A stretch of DNA of 64,000 nucleotides, from contig NW_020954590.1 in the NCBI RefSeq assembly GCF_900497805.2, forward strand, positions 92,888,772-92,952,771, written 5' to 3'. This stretch comes from Vombatus ursinus. Lineage: Eukaryota; Chordata; Mammalia; Diprotodontia; Vombatidae. Below the pieces are notes generated by a model. That model saw nothing but the letters and a program-made list of their open reading frames with translations. It made no database searches and was not told where the DNA came from. The position numbers were made by a program, and so were the translations under genes. Shown here piece after piece: positions 10,894 through 61,300 of this stretch. Within the stretch, counting starts at the first letter, position 1; every line of letters starts with the position of its first letter.

Positions 10894-10968
10894 TCTGAGG
10901 CTCTTTTTGAACTCAGGTCTTCCTGACTCCAGGCCTGGCTCTCTATCTACTGAATCACCTAAGTGTCC

Positions 10969-11054
10969 AGGGTCATACCCCTAGTAAGTACCTGAGGCCA
11001 GATTTGAACTGCCTGACTCTAGCCCAGAGCTTTATCCACTAGGCCACCTAGCTA
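10969..11054 (-). repeat. CORE-SINE fragment, antisense
   Basis: A further partial SINE ('agggtcatacccctagtaag' to 'ccactaggccacctagctat') abuts the nested cluster. Confidence 0.8.
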
Positions 11055-11254
11055 TCTTAAACATTTATTAAGCTCCTTCTATGCATGGGGTGGTGTGCTA
11101 AGAGCTGAGGATACAATTAATAAAAAGAAAGTCTCTCCCCTTAAAGAGCTTACAATATAATTGAGGGAGGGGGAGACAATACACAAAAGGGCATGAGTCA
11201 ACAAGGGGCATCTTGTTCTATGGAGCTGAAACCAGGCAGAGCAGCACAAGGTAG
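11055..11254 (+). repeat. L2 LINE 3' end
   Basis: Text 'aacatttattaagctccttc', 'gtgtgctaagagctgaggat' and 'cttaaagagcttacaatata'. It continues with 'catcttgttctatggagctg', which recurs as 'catcttgttcccaggagctg' at 42023 after another L2 end. Confidence 0.75.
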
Positions 11255-11455
11255 ACAAGTCGTGCAGAAGAGAGAGCACTGGGCTTCCAGTCAGGAAGTT
11301 CTGAATTCAAACCTGACCTCAGGCACTTACTCGGGGTATGGCCTTGGGCAAGTCACTTAACCTGTTTGCCTCAGTTCCTCAAGTCACAAACCATCCCAGT
11401 GTCTTTGCCAAGAAAACCCCAAATGGGGTCATGGAGAGTTGGACATGACATCAAG
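11255..11455 (+). repeat. CORE-SINE with RTE-like tail
   Basis: 'gagcactgggcttccagtca' through 'ggccttgggcaagtcactta' to 'aagaaaaccccaaatggggt' and 'catggagagttggacatgac'. The head is slightly truncated. Confidence 0.8.
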
Positions 11456-12430
11456 AGTAGCAGATGCAAAGTGGAGTAAAGTAAGTCTTTTCTAGAGAAA
11501 AACTTCTAAAACTAATCTTTGGTGTACCTGTAATCCTACTATGTGCTTTTATAGCACCTAAGAGTAAATATCTCAGAACATTTACTCTGCTGTCTAAATT
11601 CATGAACTGAGGAGCTATGTAAGAATTCAATCCATCTTTGCTGCCTTTGAGGTTATATTGGAAGGACACCCTGAAAGCATCATCTGGCATAAATGCATCA
11701 GCCCATCTGCTCAAGAGCAGTAGCTGAGGCTCTGTGGAATATACTATATTATCATTAGATGGTATGAACACACATTCAAATTAGCTTTGAGTGAAATTTT
11801 GATTCCTATAAGAAAAGCAACAGTGTGTATTAATAATATCTTACTTTGATGCCTAGTTTGGCATTCAGGCAACATTGGTCTCCTGAAGATTAAACCAGGA
11901 GGTAAAGTCCTACCAACTTGGAAAAGGCCCAGTAGTGGATGTTTTATGTCTTCTGAGGATCAGTTTAACAAAGTGCCAAGATGCTCATCACCATGTTGGC
12001 CACAAGGTGAATTAATGAGAAGCCCCCCAAGCACCTAACACACAGGGAGGTTACATTCTCTGCAGGAAGATGTACCTATATATAAATGAAATTAGAGATC
12101 TTTTAAATAGCCCTCAGTCACAACAATTTAATCAAGCAAGGCATTTATATCAGTGTTAAAATTTTAACTCATTGCCTAGTGATGAACATACTTTTACTTT
12201 TCTTTGGGTGTAACTAAAGAGAATAAAACTGAAATTCTTGGTTGGGTAAATTGGACTGTTTACACACTGTCCTCAAACATACTGACTAAAATAGTAGAAT
12301 CTGTGATTTATAAATTTAAATACACCTAAGATGTTTATTTTAGACCTCATAAAATTGTTTTGGGGTTTTTGTCATTAAAGCTGTTTTTAGGGGTAGACTT
12401 GACACCAGTACCCTATTATTAATTCATTTC
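11456..12430. other. No recognised feature
   Basis: Single-copy-looking intergenic DNA. A 106-codon minus frame (11451-11771) shows no domain I recognise and no splice context. Confidence 0.4.
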
Positions 12431-12795
12431 TGAAGTTGTGAAGAAATGAGGCACTCCTAAGTCGTTGAACAGTTAACAAAGGGTTTAATTAGTCCTAATA
12501 AAGTAAAGATATCTAAAAAAGATGCAATGGCACTTAGCTTCTCCAGCAGGGGAGGTTGTGGTGACATGCCTGGTCTTCAGACATCCACCTGGTCAGAGGG
12601 TCATGGGTTCCATGTAGGTAGGGCATAAAAGTCCTTAGGTGACCAAGAAGCAAAGGATGACAACCATATATTAAGGAGACCAGGTTGGGGAGCTTTTTAG
12701 GGAAAACTAATTTGTGTGTCGAGGTCAGGGAGAGAGCAGGCATAGATCTAACCCATGTTGTAGAGGGAATAGGTGAGGGGCATGGAAAACCCGGG
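12431..12795. other. Unclassified repeat-like stretch, possibly an LTR fossil
   Basis: 'gaggcactcctaagtcgttg' and the following TTTAATTAGTCC/TAATAA text, then a GC-richer stretch, give the impression of an antisense LTR. No terminal TG/CA with target duplication was found, so this is a weak suggestion. Confidence 0.2.
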
Positions 12796-13100
12796 TGGAT
12801 TTTCCCTGTCCTATCTTTCCTCCCACACTTACCCCTCTTCCTAACTTCCCTATTAACTGTACCATCATCCTACCAATTACCCAGGCTTACGATGAGTGTC
12901 ACCCGCTACTTCTCACTTATTCTCTCTCCCCATATGCACTCTGTCTCTAAGTCCAGTTGATTTGATCCTCACATCATCTCCTAAAGGCTCCCTCTTCTCT
13001 TTTGACACTGCCGTAACCTGTTGTAGGGTCTCATCAGGTCATGCCTCTATTATTGCAACAGTTGGTTGACCTCCATGTCTTAAATGTCTCTCCATTATAA
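12796..13100 (-). repeat. L2 LINE fragment, antisense
   Basis: 'gtagggtctcatcaggtcat', 'ctctattattgcaacagttg' and 'tgacctccatgtctt' match antisense L2. Confidence 0.6.
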
Positions 13101-13194
13101 CCCTAAATGTGTTGATGCATTTATATATCTGTCACACTAGAGATATAGATATATAGATTTGAACATATAGATACAGATACAGATATACTGTGAG

Positions 13195-13480
13195 TGTGGT
13201 TTTCTAAGTCACTGAGGCTCTTAAGAGATCCTTATGCAAAGTTCTGTTTCTGAGTTTGATGCCTGGGCTATACTCATGGTCTTCCATCTCTGTAAGGAAA
13301 GGAGGTGGACTGTTACCTTTTCTTTAAGGCCACACACTTGGTCATCATTGTTACATAGATTCAGTTCAGTCATTGTGCATGTTGTCTTCCTGATCTGTCT
13401 CATCTCACTTTTGTTCGTGTTAAGTCTTCCCACGCTTCTCTTGAGTTTTGCATGCTCACTGATTCTCTCAGCTGTGCTAG
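13195..13480 (-). mobile_element. L1-like fragment, antisense
   Basis: 'gttaagtcttcccacgcttc' and 'tcttgagttttgcatgctca' resemble the antisense L1 text at 60600-60660 ('aaattcatacaagatttccc'). Confidence 0.4.
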
Positions 13481-13640
13481 ACTATTATGACAAAATTCAA
13501 AACAGGTCTTCCTGTGTCAAATATCCCTCCACCTGCTTTTAATTCATTCTGCAGACAATGTTCCTAGACTAATTTTCCTTACTTATAGCTCTGGTTGTGC
13601 TCTTTTTTCCTCTTTAAATGTCACCAGACCAACAAACACA
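13481..13640 (-). repeat. L2 LINE fragment, antisense
   Basis: 'ctagactaattttccttact' and 'tttaattcattctgcagaca' follow the antisense L2 pattern (cf. 6180-6300). Strongly diverged. Confidence 0.45.
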
Positions 13641-14160
13641 CCGTTAAGGGGTATCTTTGCAAAAGTTCTCTTCTCAATCATCATTGCTTAAGTTTTTCCA
13701 GAGCTACCCTTCTGGGCCGTTTCCAAAGCTACCGCAGATTGCTCAGTGGCCCCAGCTGTGAAGAGTAAATTAATCATTTTGAAACAGAGACAGGTCTACC
13801 AATAAAATTATTAATTTACCCCTGAAAACATCTGTTGTGCTGTCAGACACCTGGATATCAGTTGGTTTTAAATTTTTTTCATTGTTCTAAGGGAAAGTCG
13901 TGACACGTGCATGTGCATATACTGTGTATCTAGGCATGACCGATGTAAAAAACAAACGGCATCACTAAGACTTAAAAAAAACAAATTTCTCTGGCACTTC
14001 CATGGATAGAAACTCATCATGGAATATAAATGTTGCTTAGTAGTTTCAAGCTGCATGACAAAAAACTTAAAAACTCACCCTATGGAAATAACATTATGAT
14101 GGCTTTAAACTTAATAGCTGAATAAAACCTTCATATTGGCTAAAGAAAGATGCAGAACAC
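13641..14160. other. Intergenic DNA just past the TRAM1 3' end
   Basis: No recognised gene or repeat. The first bases on the minus strand after the probable cleavage site ('gtttgtgttctg', 14164-14153) are GU-rich, as expected of a polyadenylation downstream element. Confidence 0.4.
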
Positions 14161-14166
14161 AAACTG

Positions 14167-15774
14167 TGAAAGTAAAAATGTCTTTATTTTAACTGGGTTT
14201 CTCAACATATAGTTCAACCTGATGACAGTTTGTAACTGGAACAATCTAGTTCCCCTAAACTCCATAATGCTACAAAGGGCGACCCCTTTCCTTAGAAGTG
14301 GGTCAATAGTTGTGAAAAATTGAAAGCATGACATTATTAGCAGCATGGCCACTTTAACTGCAGACCTCTTTTAACAGGGTGGTCAAGGAATGAAAGCATT
14401 TTTGTCTGCAAATTTTACACAAAAAGGCACAAACATTTAACTTTTTTCTGATAAAAATAAGAAACAGGGACAAGATATGAACAATGAAGGAACAATATAT
14501 GCATGGGAAAGACAAAGACAACTCAAATACAACTATAAGGATTTCAAAGGATGATTATAGAAAAGGGAACCAAATATTTTACTCAAATGCTTTTATAGCC
14601 TTTCTGTAAAGATACAAATATATATATATATATATTTTTTATCCAAAAATATGTTTTATACAGATAAATGTTTCTCAATTAATGATGGAACCAAAGCTAT
14701 AGTTATAACATAAAGCATTGTCTTTCCTAAGACTGCTCATCCACCTGAACTTTCAATTCCTTTTTGAATTAGTGCACATAATACATATTCTAGATGTAAA
14801 TATGACATTCTGTTCAAATATATTGATCAAGTAGACAGTGTTATTTTCCAAGAGGGTTTGCACACCAAAGAAGCATTGTTCTAGGTCACTGTACACATTG
14901 AACTTAAGACAAGCCCTACTGAGTAATTTTTGATAAACTTATTTATTAAAAGGGCTGCATAAATCTGATTTTGCTTTCTACAGTGTACACTTAATATTCT
15001 ATTTTCCAGTCTGTAAGTGTTTTTGACACACTTTTAAAGACTTTTATTATGAGTATTTTCATATTTATACAAGAAATTGCAATTCAATATAGGCAATATG
15101 CCTTTGAAATACTTCAACCTTGAAGAGGTGTGTTTTTCTTTTTTCCATCTATCAGTATGCAACACTGACAACAACTAACTACAAAATAAAGCACACAATT
15201 ATTTTGGTGGTTTGAAAAATCAGGTTTCCAGTTGTAATTCTACTAAAAATAATACTTCTAAAATTCAGAGACTATTTAAAACATATTTAAAGTTTGACTT
15301 CCAACTTTATGCTACTTTCATATTGATCTTGAAAGAGAACTGAAAAAAAAAAAAAAAAAGATTTTGTTGGAACTGGATATTTGCCAAGATCATAAAAATA
15401 TAGGTGGGAACATTAAATCGAATCACTGATCTTTAAGATGTGAAATTTAAATAACTAACTATTCCCAATTATTACAAAAAAAGTTTAAAAAAAGACAAAA
15501 ACAAACAAAAAAACAAAAAAGGTGTGATGGTCCCTTGATTATTCCAAAGATAGGTAGCTTAGTCTAAGCCAAAATGTTTCTCTCCCTCACAGAAATCACC
15601 CTCCCCCCACGACTGCCCATAAAAAAAGATGCGTGAAATCATACAAGAATAGCAAGAATCAAAGAGCAGGAACTGTATTTTTAGGATCAGAATGATGTCT
15701 AGTGCTGAAGAACTCCTTATTGTAAAAAGCAGATTTCTTTGGGGACATTAGTCATTTAATTTGATAAAATTCAG
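14167..15774 (-). other. TRAM1: TRAM1 3' untranslated region
   Basis: About 1.6 kb from the stop codon to the probable cleavage site. A canonical AATAAA (minus strand 14188-14183) is followed after about 16-18 bases by CA and a GU-rich element. Further AATAAA hexamers occur inside (for example at 14947-14942 and near 15047), so shorter forms are possible. The whole stretch is AT-rich and free of SINEs and LINEs I can recognise, unlike its surroundings, which fits purifying selection on a transcribed UTR. The 3' limit is inferred from signals, not from transcripts. Confidence 0.75.
14183..14188 (-). terminator. TRAM1 poly(A) signal AATAAA
   Basis: Canonical hexamer on the minus strand. CA-type cleavage positions lie at about 14167-14165 and GU-rich sequence at 14164-14153. 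Confidence 0.75.
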
Positions 15775-54800
<39,026 letters not shown>

Positions 54801-54879
54801 ACGCAGCCGCCGGGGCGGCCCGGGGTGGGGGGGGGAGAGAAAAAAAAGGGAGAAAGAGGGAGGGAAAGCAATTGAGATC

Positions 54880-54889
54880 GCGCACGCGC
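54880..54889. promoter_or_regulatory. NRF-1-like site
   Basis: GCGCACGCGC-type palindromic motif (54880-54889), about 290 bases 5' of the TRAM1 ATG. Confidence 0.5.
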
Positions 54890-55126
54890 AAACTTTGGGT
54901 TTAAGACGCTCGCAGCACTTTCCCTCATTCCCCCTTCCCCCAACCCTTCAGTCTCGCCTGCAGCGCCACCTGCAGTCTGGAGGGCGGTAGTCCTCTGGGT
55001 GAGGAAACGCCCCTAGGGCACCCGTCTGGAAGGGGAGGGAGGGAAAGCGAGAGTAGGTGCTCTTTTACCGCCGGCGAGCACCTCCGCCCCTTTGATGGTG
55101 AAGTTGCTGCTGGTTGTAGCTTGCTC

Positions 55127-55138
55127 TGCGCAGGCGCA
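55127..55138. promoter_or_regulatory. NRF-1-like site
   Basis: 'tgcgcaggcgca' closely fits the NRF-1 consensus (YGCGCAYGCGCR), about 540 bases 5' of the ATG. Confidence 0.55.
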
Positions 55139-55247
55139 CCTAGCCCCAAACCTGCCTTAGGCTCCTTCTGGCTCCCCGATGGGCCCACGCTTTGGGCTCT
55201 GGCACTAACCAACACCTTCCTCTGTGTTGGTTTTCCCTTGGCAGCCG

Positions 55248-55315
55248 CTGTCCTCCTCCTCCTCCTCTTCCTACTCCCCCTCCTCCTCCTCCCCCTCCTC
55301 CTCCTCCTCCAGGGA
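55248..55315. repeat. (TCC)n polypyrimidine tract
   Basis: Run of ctcctc/ccctcc units in the upstream CpG island. Mirror-type polypurine/polypyrimidine sequence. Confidence 0.9.
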
Positions 55316-55724
55316 TTCTACGTATGTTGGCCTCCAACCCCACCGACTCAGAGCCCACCTAGAGCGTTGAGTTGCCATGGCTACTTCCGTGGGTTGGGGC
55401 GGGCCGTGGACCACCAGCTGTCGGGCACGTGCCGCTGGCGGAGCCGGCCTGGCATCTTCGAGGCACTGCGGGGGGACCCGGGTGGAGGGAGGCATTATGG
55501 CTATTAAAATAATTTCCCAAATTCTTTAAGCTGCCACTGGGCCTGGGCAACACCACCTTCAGCCCTCGCCTTGATGCTTGGCACCACGAAATGGTATAAG
55601 TGCTATTATTACTATAAAGGGCATTCTTCCATTTTTCACGGGGCGAGGTTAGCTTAAGCAAGAAGGCTTGGGAGATGGATGGTTCCCACTCCAGAAACTG
55701 GAGCCTCGGAGAAACTCATGAGTG

Positions 55725-55870
55725 AAGTCAGCATTTGTTTAGCGCCCAGTCAGCACAGCACTTATAAATCCTGGAGGACTGTGCTAACTGCTGTGGGGAG
55801 ATTTAGAAAGGAAATAAAAAGCTTAAGACCTAATGGGGGACTGGAAAAGCAACAACCACAAAAGGGTGTC
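55725..55870 (+). repeat. L2 LINE 3' fragment
   Basis: 'gcatttgtttagcgcccagt', 'actgtgctaactgctgtggg' and 'agcttaagacctaatggggg'. Confidence 0.6.
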
Positions 55871-57330
55871 CCAAAAGAAACACGGATGTGAAAGCATGGT
55901 GAATTACAGCCAAGCAAAGGCAGTGCAATAAGGACTCCTTTATGTGATCATTAAACAGTATTAAGAATTAGAACTTACCTTTCTTTTGTCTATTTTAACC
56001 TTTATTGGCAGAAAATATAAACTGTAAGCCATCCTTCTTGAACAGAGGAAATTAAGATCAGCAAAATTTAAACATCTCATGGTAACTCAAGGTCTGACAT
56101 CTATTTTTCTTGTTAGACTGGCTACAGACAGCTGTTATTTCTCACTGTTCTCCGTTTTACCTCCCTCTAGAAAACCCCTCATTTGTCCCAACTCCATGTT
56201 TTCTATATTTTTTACTTATGTTGACACAAATTAGACTGCCTATGAATATATTCTACAACTATGAAAGGAGATGTCTTTGAAAGGGGAAAAAAGGGGTGTG
56301 TGTGTGTGTGTGTGTGTTATATATACGTACACATTTGTGATATGTATATATGTGTTTATATATATAAATACATATAAAAATTGGATACATGGGGAGGGGT
56401 CAGGCAGAACTGGAGGCTCCATTCCCAGTTTTTATCAGGCCTGGCTGAATGCAGCCAGGCTGGTAGTCATTGTTACAGAAGCATGGTAGTAGAGGTTTAG
56501 GGACAAGATTTCAGCCTTTGGAAGAACTAGATTTCTCTAGGAATCAGGACCCTAGCCCTGGAAGAACTGGGTACTAGTCAGGCAATCAAAGCCAGGGAGT
56601 CAGTCACAAGGACATAAATCAGGCTCTTAATTACTGGAATGGCTATGAGGCAGTGGAGGTTATAGAGAACAAGGTAAGAACCCAGTAAATTGGAAATAGA
56701 GTACATGGTCAGATTGAGATGAGCAACAGAGGTCACCCAATGCATTAATAGCCTAGGAGTTCTTAAATTCCCTCTAGCTAGGAATGGGATTGTTTAAAGA
56801 GTATAGGGAAAGGTTGTGCCTGAGAGCTTTATAAACTTGGCCCTAGACTTGAAAGTCATAAGAATGCAGTTACAGGAAACTAGGCAGATTATTGCATACA
56901 TCCATGTGAAATTCTCTAATGATGTCTCCTATGGGAATGAAAATTTTTAGTGAATGGGCTTCATGATAGTTATTGTAAATGTTCAGAGACTTTCTTCATA
57001 ATCAGGGCTTGTGTTATGGAGGGTAAAGTTGATTGTATGACCTTTGGATCAATGGAGTGTTACTATATGTGTGAGGACTGTATGCTTAAGTTATGGCCTT
57101 GGTCCCTTGACTCTTATAGGAGAAACAGGAACAAACTAGGTCCTGATCCATTAATCTTGCTTTACAGCTTTATTTATTCCATTAAAGTCCCTCTTTGGTG
57201 CCTTATAGCAGCAAAGAAGTAACAATGGGTTCTTGAAAGCTCTGCTACAAAGCAAAAGCTCTAGAATGTCCTACTAAGCCAAAAATAACTTGAATTATTA
57301 ATGATTTGCAAAGAGGTTCTATATAGCATA
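55871..57330. other. Upstream intergenic DNA, unassigned
   Basis: Holds a (TG)n run (56296-56317), a perfect 9-base hairpin (56439-56460) and otherwise nothing I can name. 56500-57230 has LTR-like flavour ('cattaaagtccctctttggt') but no defined ends. Confidence 0.35.
56296..56317. repeat. (TG)n microsatellite followed by TA-rich DNA
   Basis: About eleven TG units, then alternating TA/TG to 56370. Confidence 0.95.
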
Positions 57331-57635
57331 TTTGTCAAGATTTGCAGATGACACTAGGAGAAATAGCTAATAGGCTGGATGGCAGTCTGAATCCAAAAAC
57401 ATCTCTAGAGGCCAAGATGTTGGCTGAATCTAATAAGATAAAATTTAATAAGGAAATGTAAAATCTTTCACTTGGCTACAGAAAGTTAGCTGAACAGGTA
57501 TAAGAGCAAGATCATTACATGGAGAAGTGCCATGGCAGCAGTGCATCTGAAAAAAGATCTGAGGGTTTTAGCAGACTATATTATGAATCAATAATGATTT
57601 TTATTTTTATTTTGGGGTCCATCCTTGGGATTTCA
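57330..57635 (+). mobile_element. CR1/L3 LINE fragment
   Basis: 'atttgcagatgacactagga' (FADDT-type motif), 'gaatccaaaaacatctctag', 'gtaaaatctttcacttggct' and 'aaaaaagatctgagggtttt' follow CR1/L3 order. Confidence 0.75.
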
Positions 57636-57636
57636 T

Positions 57637-57835
57637 AGAATCAAACATTTAGAGCTGGAAGGGATTGTAGAGACTATCAAATACAATTCCCTCATTATAA
57701 GGATGAGGAAGCTAAGGCCCAGAGATGTTAAGTGGTATGCCTAGGTCCACATAGCTAATAAATATCTGAGGCTGGTTTCGAACTCAATTCTTCCTGACTC
57801 CAAATCCAGCAATGTACCACTTAGCTACCTCAAAG
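57637..57835 (-). repeat. MIR-type SINE, antisense
   Basis: 'tttagagctggaagggattg', 'gaggaagctaaggcccagag' and 'gaactcaattcttcctgact'. Confidence 0.8.
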
Positions 57836-58330
57836 AAAGGAGAAACATACTTCTCCACAGTGACAGAGCTGTGGTTGTGCCTATAACACAGAGAATTCCC
57901 TATAACACTATATGACCATGGCACCTCATCAGTACTGTCCCCTCTACTCCATGTAGGAGATGCCTGATATGGAAATTCCTGACACTAATGCAGATCAGCT
58001 ATTCATCTGTAACTTGTAATTTTAGAAGGCTGTTTGGGGACTCTGAGAGATTAAATATCTTGCCATGATCACAGATATTATGTATCAGAGGTAGGACTTG
58101 AACCTAGGTCTTTCTGACTCCAAGGCAGGCCCTGTACTCCCTAAGTGTTACTGTTTCTCAAATCTAACAGTCTTGGGCTGCATAAAGAGAGGCATAATGT
58201 CTAGCGCCAGTGAGATGACAGTTCTACTGTATTCTGCTCACTTCAGAGCAGAGTTCCAGGATACCACATTTTAGAAGCTGATTTATGAATTGAAGTAGAT
58301 AATTTGATAAGTTCAAAAGTGTCAAGAGCA
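57836..58330 (+). mobile_element. CR1/L3 LINE fragment with MIR (58005-58140)
   Basis: Around 57900-57960 and 58240-58330 the text ('agcagagttccaggatacca') fits CR1/L3. The middle contains an antisense MIR ('taggacttgaacctaggtct'). Confidence 0.5.
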
Positions 58331-58565
58331 TCCATAGTGTACAGTGGAAAGAATTCTATATTTGGTGTCAAAGAATCCGTATTCAATTCCTGGCTCGGCT
58401 GTTTATCACGTATCAGACTGGATCACTCTCTGGGACTCGATTTTTCATCTTGTAAATTTAGAGGATTGAATTAGATGACTTCTAAGGTCCCTTACAATTC
58501 TAAATCTATGATCTTTTGATTATGTGACATCTAAGATCCCTTCCAGATCTAAACCTTTGATTATA
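58330..58565 (+). repeat. MIR SINE
   Basis: 'tgtacagtggaaagaattct', 'attcaattcctggctcggct' and 'ctaaggtcccttacaattct'. Confidence 0.8.
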
Positions 58566-58654
58566 TGTGTCTGACTCTCAACTTTAGTTGAGGGCAACTA
58601 GGATAGTAAAAGGTCTCAAGATCATACAGTTAAAAAGTTTGAGAGACATAATTT

Positions 58655-59165
58655 CTAGGTAATTAATAATTTTATTAATAATGCTAACATATTACCAATA
58701 AAATGGGTCAGTGATACTCTCGAATGCCAAAGACCTCTCATGGTGTTAGACTCACAGTTTATATGCCCTTGGAAGAGGGGGTGTTCCTGAGTTGGTGGTC
58801 CACTCTGGTTAACAGTGAGATAGAATATTATAATGAGAGGTGGACCTATTCTAATACGGGGTTGGGGTGGGTGAGTCTGTAACTTTGATTATGTCATTTA
58901 TTTCTAAACTGCCCAGCCTTGGGCAATCTGATCAAAGAATTTATCCCCACCCATACCAGTGTAGAGCACAATGGGCTTCTCCACCTTAGATTAAATTCCT
59001 GGTTAGGTTAGGTGAGGTCCAAACAAGATTGAGGAGAAAGTTAATGCAATGTCTTTATAAACAATGTCCTTCAGAGACTGGACAACCTAGAGGCTTTTGA
59101 AAAAATCCTGATCCTAATTTAATAATTGATTATTAATATGAGGGAGAAATAATAATTTCTCTCAA
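58655..59165. other. Unclassified insertion within CR1/L3, possible LTR fossil
   Basis: About 500 bases bounded by TAAT-rich DNA separate CR1/L3 pieces at 58570-58650 and 59170-59490. Composition and position suggest an inserted old element, perhaps a solo LTR. No clear terminal repeats or target duplication were found. Confidence 0.3.
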
Positions 59166-59169
59166 TATC

Positions 59170-59495
59170 ATACAAACATCAGTTGAAGGTTCTGGGGATA
59201 GCCTGGAGAAGAGAATACTTAGGTAGGGACATAATAGCTATTTTTAAATATTTGTTGAAGAGGGATTATTCTTGTATTTGCTCTGCCCCAAAACTAGGAG
59301 TAATAATAGAAGATTTAGGGAGACCAATATCAGTTCATGGTGCAGAAAAATTTCCTGACAATTAGAGCTATCTAAAAATGAAATGGGCTGCGTAGGAGTT
59401 AGCTGGCTCCCCATTAGCAGAGATCTTAAAAGCTCAATGGCCATTTATTATGTAGAGAAATCATTGTTCATGTATGGGTTGGCATCTGGGGTCTC
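59170..59495 (+). mobile_element. CR1/L3 LINE 3' end
   Basis: 'aatagctatttttaaatatt', 'tggtgcagaaaaatttcctg', 'acaattagagctatctaaaa' and 'gggtctcttccagctcttt' are the classic CR1/L3 3' end. Confidence 0.8.
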
Positions 59496-59769
59496 TTCCA
59501 GCTCTTTGTTTTGATAAAAGTTTGGTGTATGGGTCCACTGATAGACTAATTTTTTGTCATCTAAGAACCATTATCTAGCTGAGTTTAGAGAACCTCATCA
59601 CTATTTTAGTCAAACACTTGTTAATATTTTGGTTATAAAAACTCTGTATGACTATTTATGGAAGCATAGAGGGGGTGGTAGAGGGAGTGACCACAGTAAT
59701 GAAAGAAAAACCAGGAGATATTTGCATATATTTCCTGGTTCTTCTTTCTTTACTTTGTGTCAGTTCCTT

Positions 59770-60200
59770 TGACTAGTTTGGCAGTAGTGTAGAGGACAGA
59801 TTGGAGAGAAAAGAGATGAGGCAAGGAAATCAGGAACTATGAGAACAATCTAGGGCTGGAACTGGGGTGGTGATGGTGTGAGTGGCAAAAAGAGGATAAA
59901 AGGCGTAGAATCCACGAGATTCAGCAACTGATTGGCTATGTAGGCTGAGGAAGAGTGAGGAGTGAGGGATGACTCTCAGGTTGTAAACCTGGTTTACTAG
60001 AAAGCTAATAGAGGCTTTGACAGAAATGGGAAATTCAGAAGAGGCGTTGGTTTAAGGGAAAAGATAATGAGTCCCGTTTTGGAATGTTAAATTTGAGATC
60101 TCTGTGGAAGGAGCATCCAATTAAAAACATCTAAAAAGCAGTTGGAGACATATGATTGGAGTTCAGGAGATGCTGGGGTTTTGTCTTTGTATTCCCCAGA
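59770..60200 (+). repeat. L2 LINE 3' non-coding part
   Basis: 'gatgactctcaggttgtaaa', 'ttggaatgttaaatttgaga' and 'aagcagttggagacatatga' match the L2 3' region in sense. Confidence 0.7.
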
Positions 60201-60259
60201 TTCTAGCATAGTGCCTTGCTTGTAGTAGATGTGTATGTATGTACATATGTACATGCACA

Positions 60260-61160
60260 TATATGTATATATGTTTTGTTTTTTTTTAATGGGAAAAAAA
60301 TCTGCCTTCTCTCCTTACCTCAACCCTCCACCCCATTCCTGATTAAGGAGAAAGAAAAACAAAACTGTTAATACAAACATTTTTAGTGAAACAAAACAAA
60401 TTTTCACATTGGCCATGTCCAAAAAGTATGTCTTATCTCATTTGCACTCTGAATTTTTAACCTCTCTATGTGAAGGTGTGTGACATTTTTCATCATCAGT
60501 TCTCTGGATTTGTGGTTGGTGATTACACTAATTGGTTCTTAATTTTTTCAAAGTTTATCTTTACTATATTCCTGTCACTGTATAAATTGTTTTCTTGGTT
60601 CTGTTCACTTCATTTTGCAAAAATTCATACAAGATTTCCCAGATTTCTCTAAACCATTTCCTCCATCATTTCTTATAGCACAATATATTTCATCACATCT
60701 ATATATCATAATTTGTTCATATGGGTAACCCTTCAATTTCACATTCTTTGCTACTGTAAAAAGAGTATATCTTAGAGTTTGTTTTGCTTGAGATCCTAGT
60801 TAAGATCCTCCATTAACTTACTCTCCTACTAATTCCATCTTCTCTCATTTCCCTGTTGAATAAAATTAATTTTTTAACCCCACTTTGTGTATGGGTGTGT
60901 GTATTCTTCCCTTCCTTGACCAGTCTAGACGAGGGTGAGGTTCAAGTGTCAGTTGCTTCCCCTGTCCTTTTGGTATACATGTCTACATTTTGTACCTTAT
61001 GTGAGATAATTTTCCCTAAACTTCCTCCCCCTAGTGGATTCCTCTTTCTTTCTCTTTCCATTCATCTTTTAAGGTCATTAAAACATGACAAAACTATTCC
61101 CAGGCTTTCTGTCAATAATTAGACTTCCTCCATGACCTCTGATGATGAGGGCACATCTCT
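60260..61160 (-). mobile_element. L1 LINE 3' region, antisense
   Basis: 'ttcttatagcacaatatatt' and 'atcataatttgttcatatgg' are the reverse complement of L1 text such as 'ttgtggtatatgaatgtaat' at 9151. Diverged, with uncertain right part (60800-61160). Confidence 0.6.
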
Positions 61161-61164
61161 CCTT

Positions 61165-61300
61165 TATCAATAGTCAATAAACATTTATTAAGCACCTACT
61201 TGTGCCAGATACTGTGTTAAGTGCTGGGGACAGAAGTACAAAAAAGAAAGATAGTTCTTGACCTAAAGAAGCTTAGAAAATTCAAAGAAATCTAAAATCA
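61165..61300 (+). repeat. L2 LINE 3' end
   Basis: 'aataaacatttattaagcac', 'gtgttaagtgctggggacag' and 'acctaaagaagcttagaaaa'. Confidence 0.8.

Larger units (their letters stand above)
10411..10968 (-). repeat. Older CORE-SINE split by two younger SINEs
   Basis: Pieces at 10411-10456, 10613-10738 and 10894-10968 read in order as one antisense SINE: tail 'ttgttgttcattcgagtctg', then 'ctggagtgggttgccacttc' and 'acagatgaggaaactgaggc', then the head 'tcaggtcttcctgactccag'. The breaks hold two complete antisense SINEs. Confidence 0.85.

Noticed and set aside
11451-11771. 106-codon minus-strand frame near the TRAM1 3' side
   Set aside because: No homology recognised and no transcription signals; not reported as a gene.
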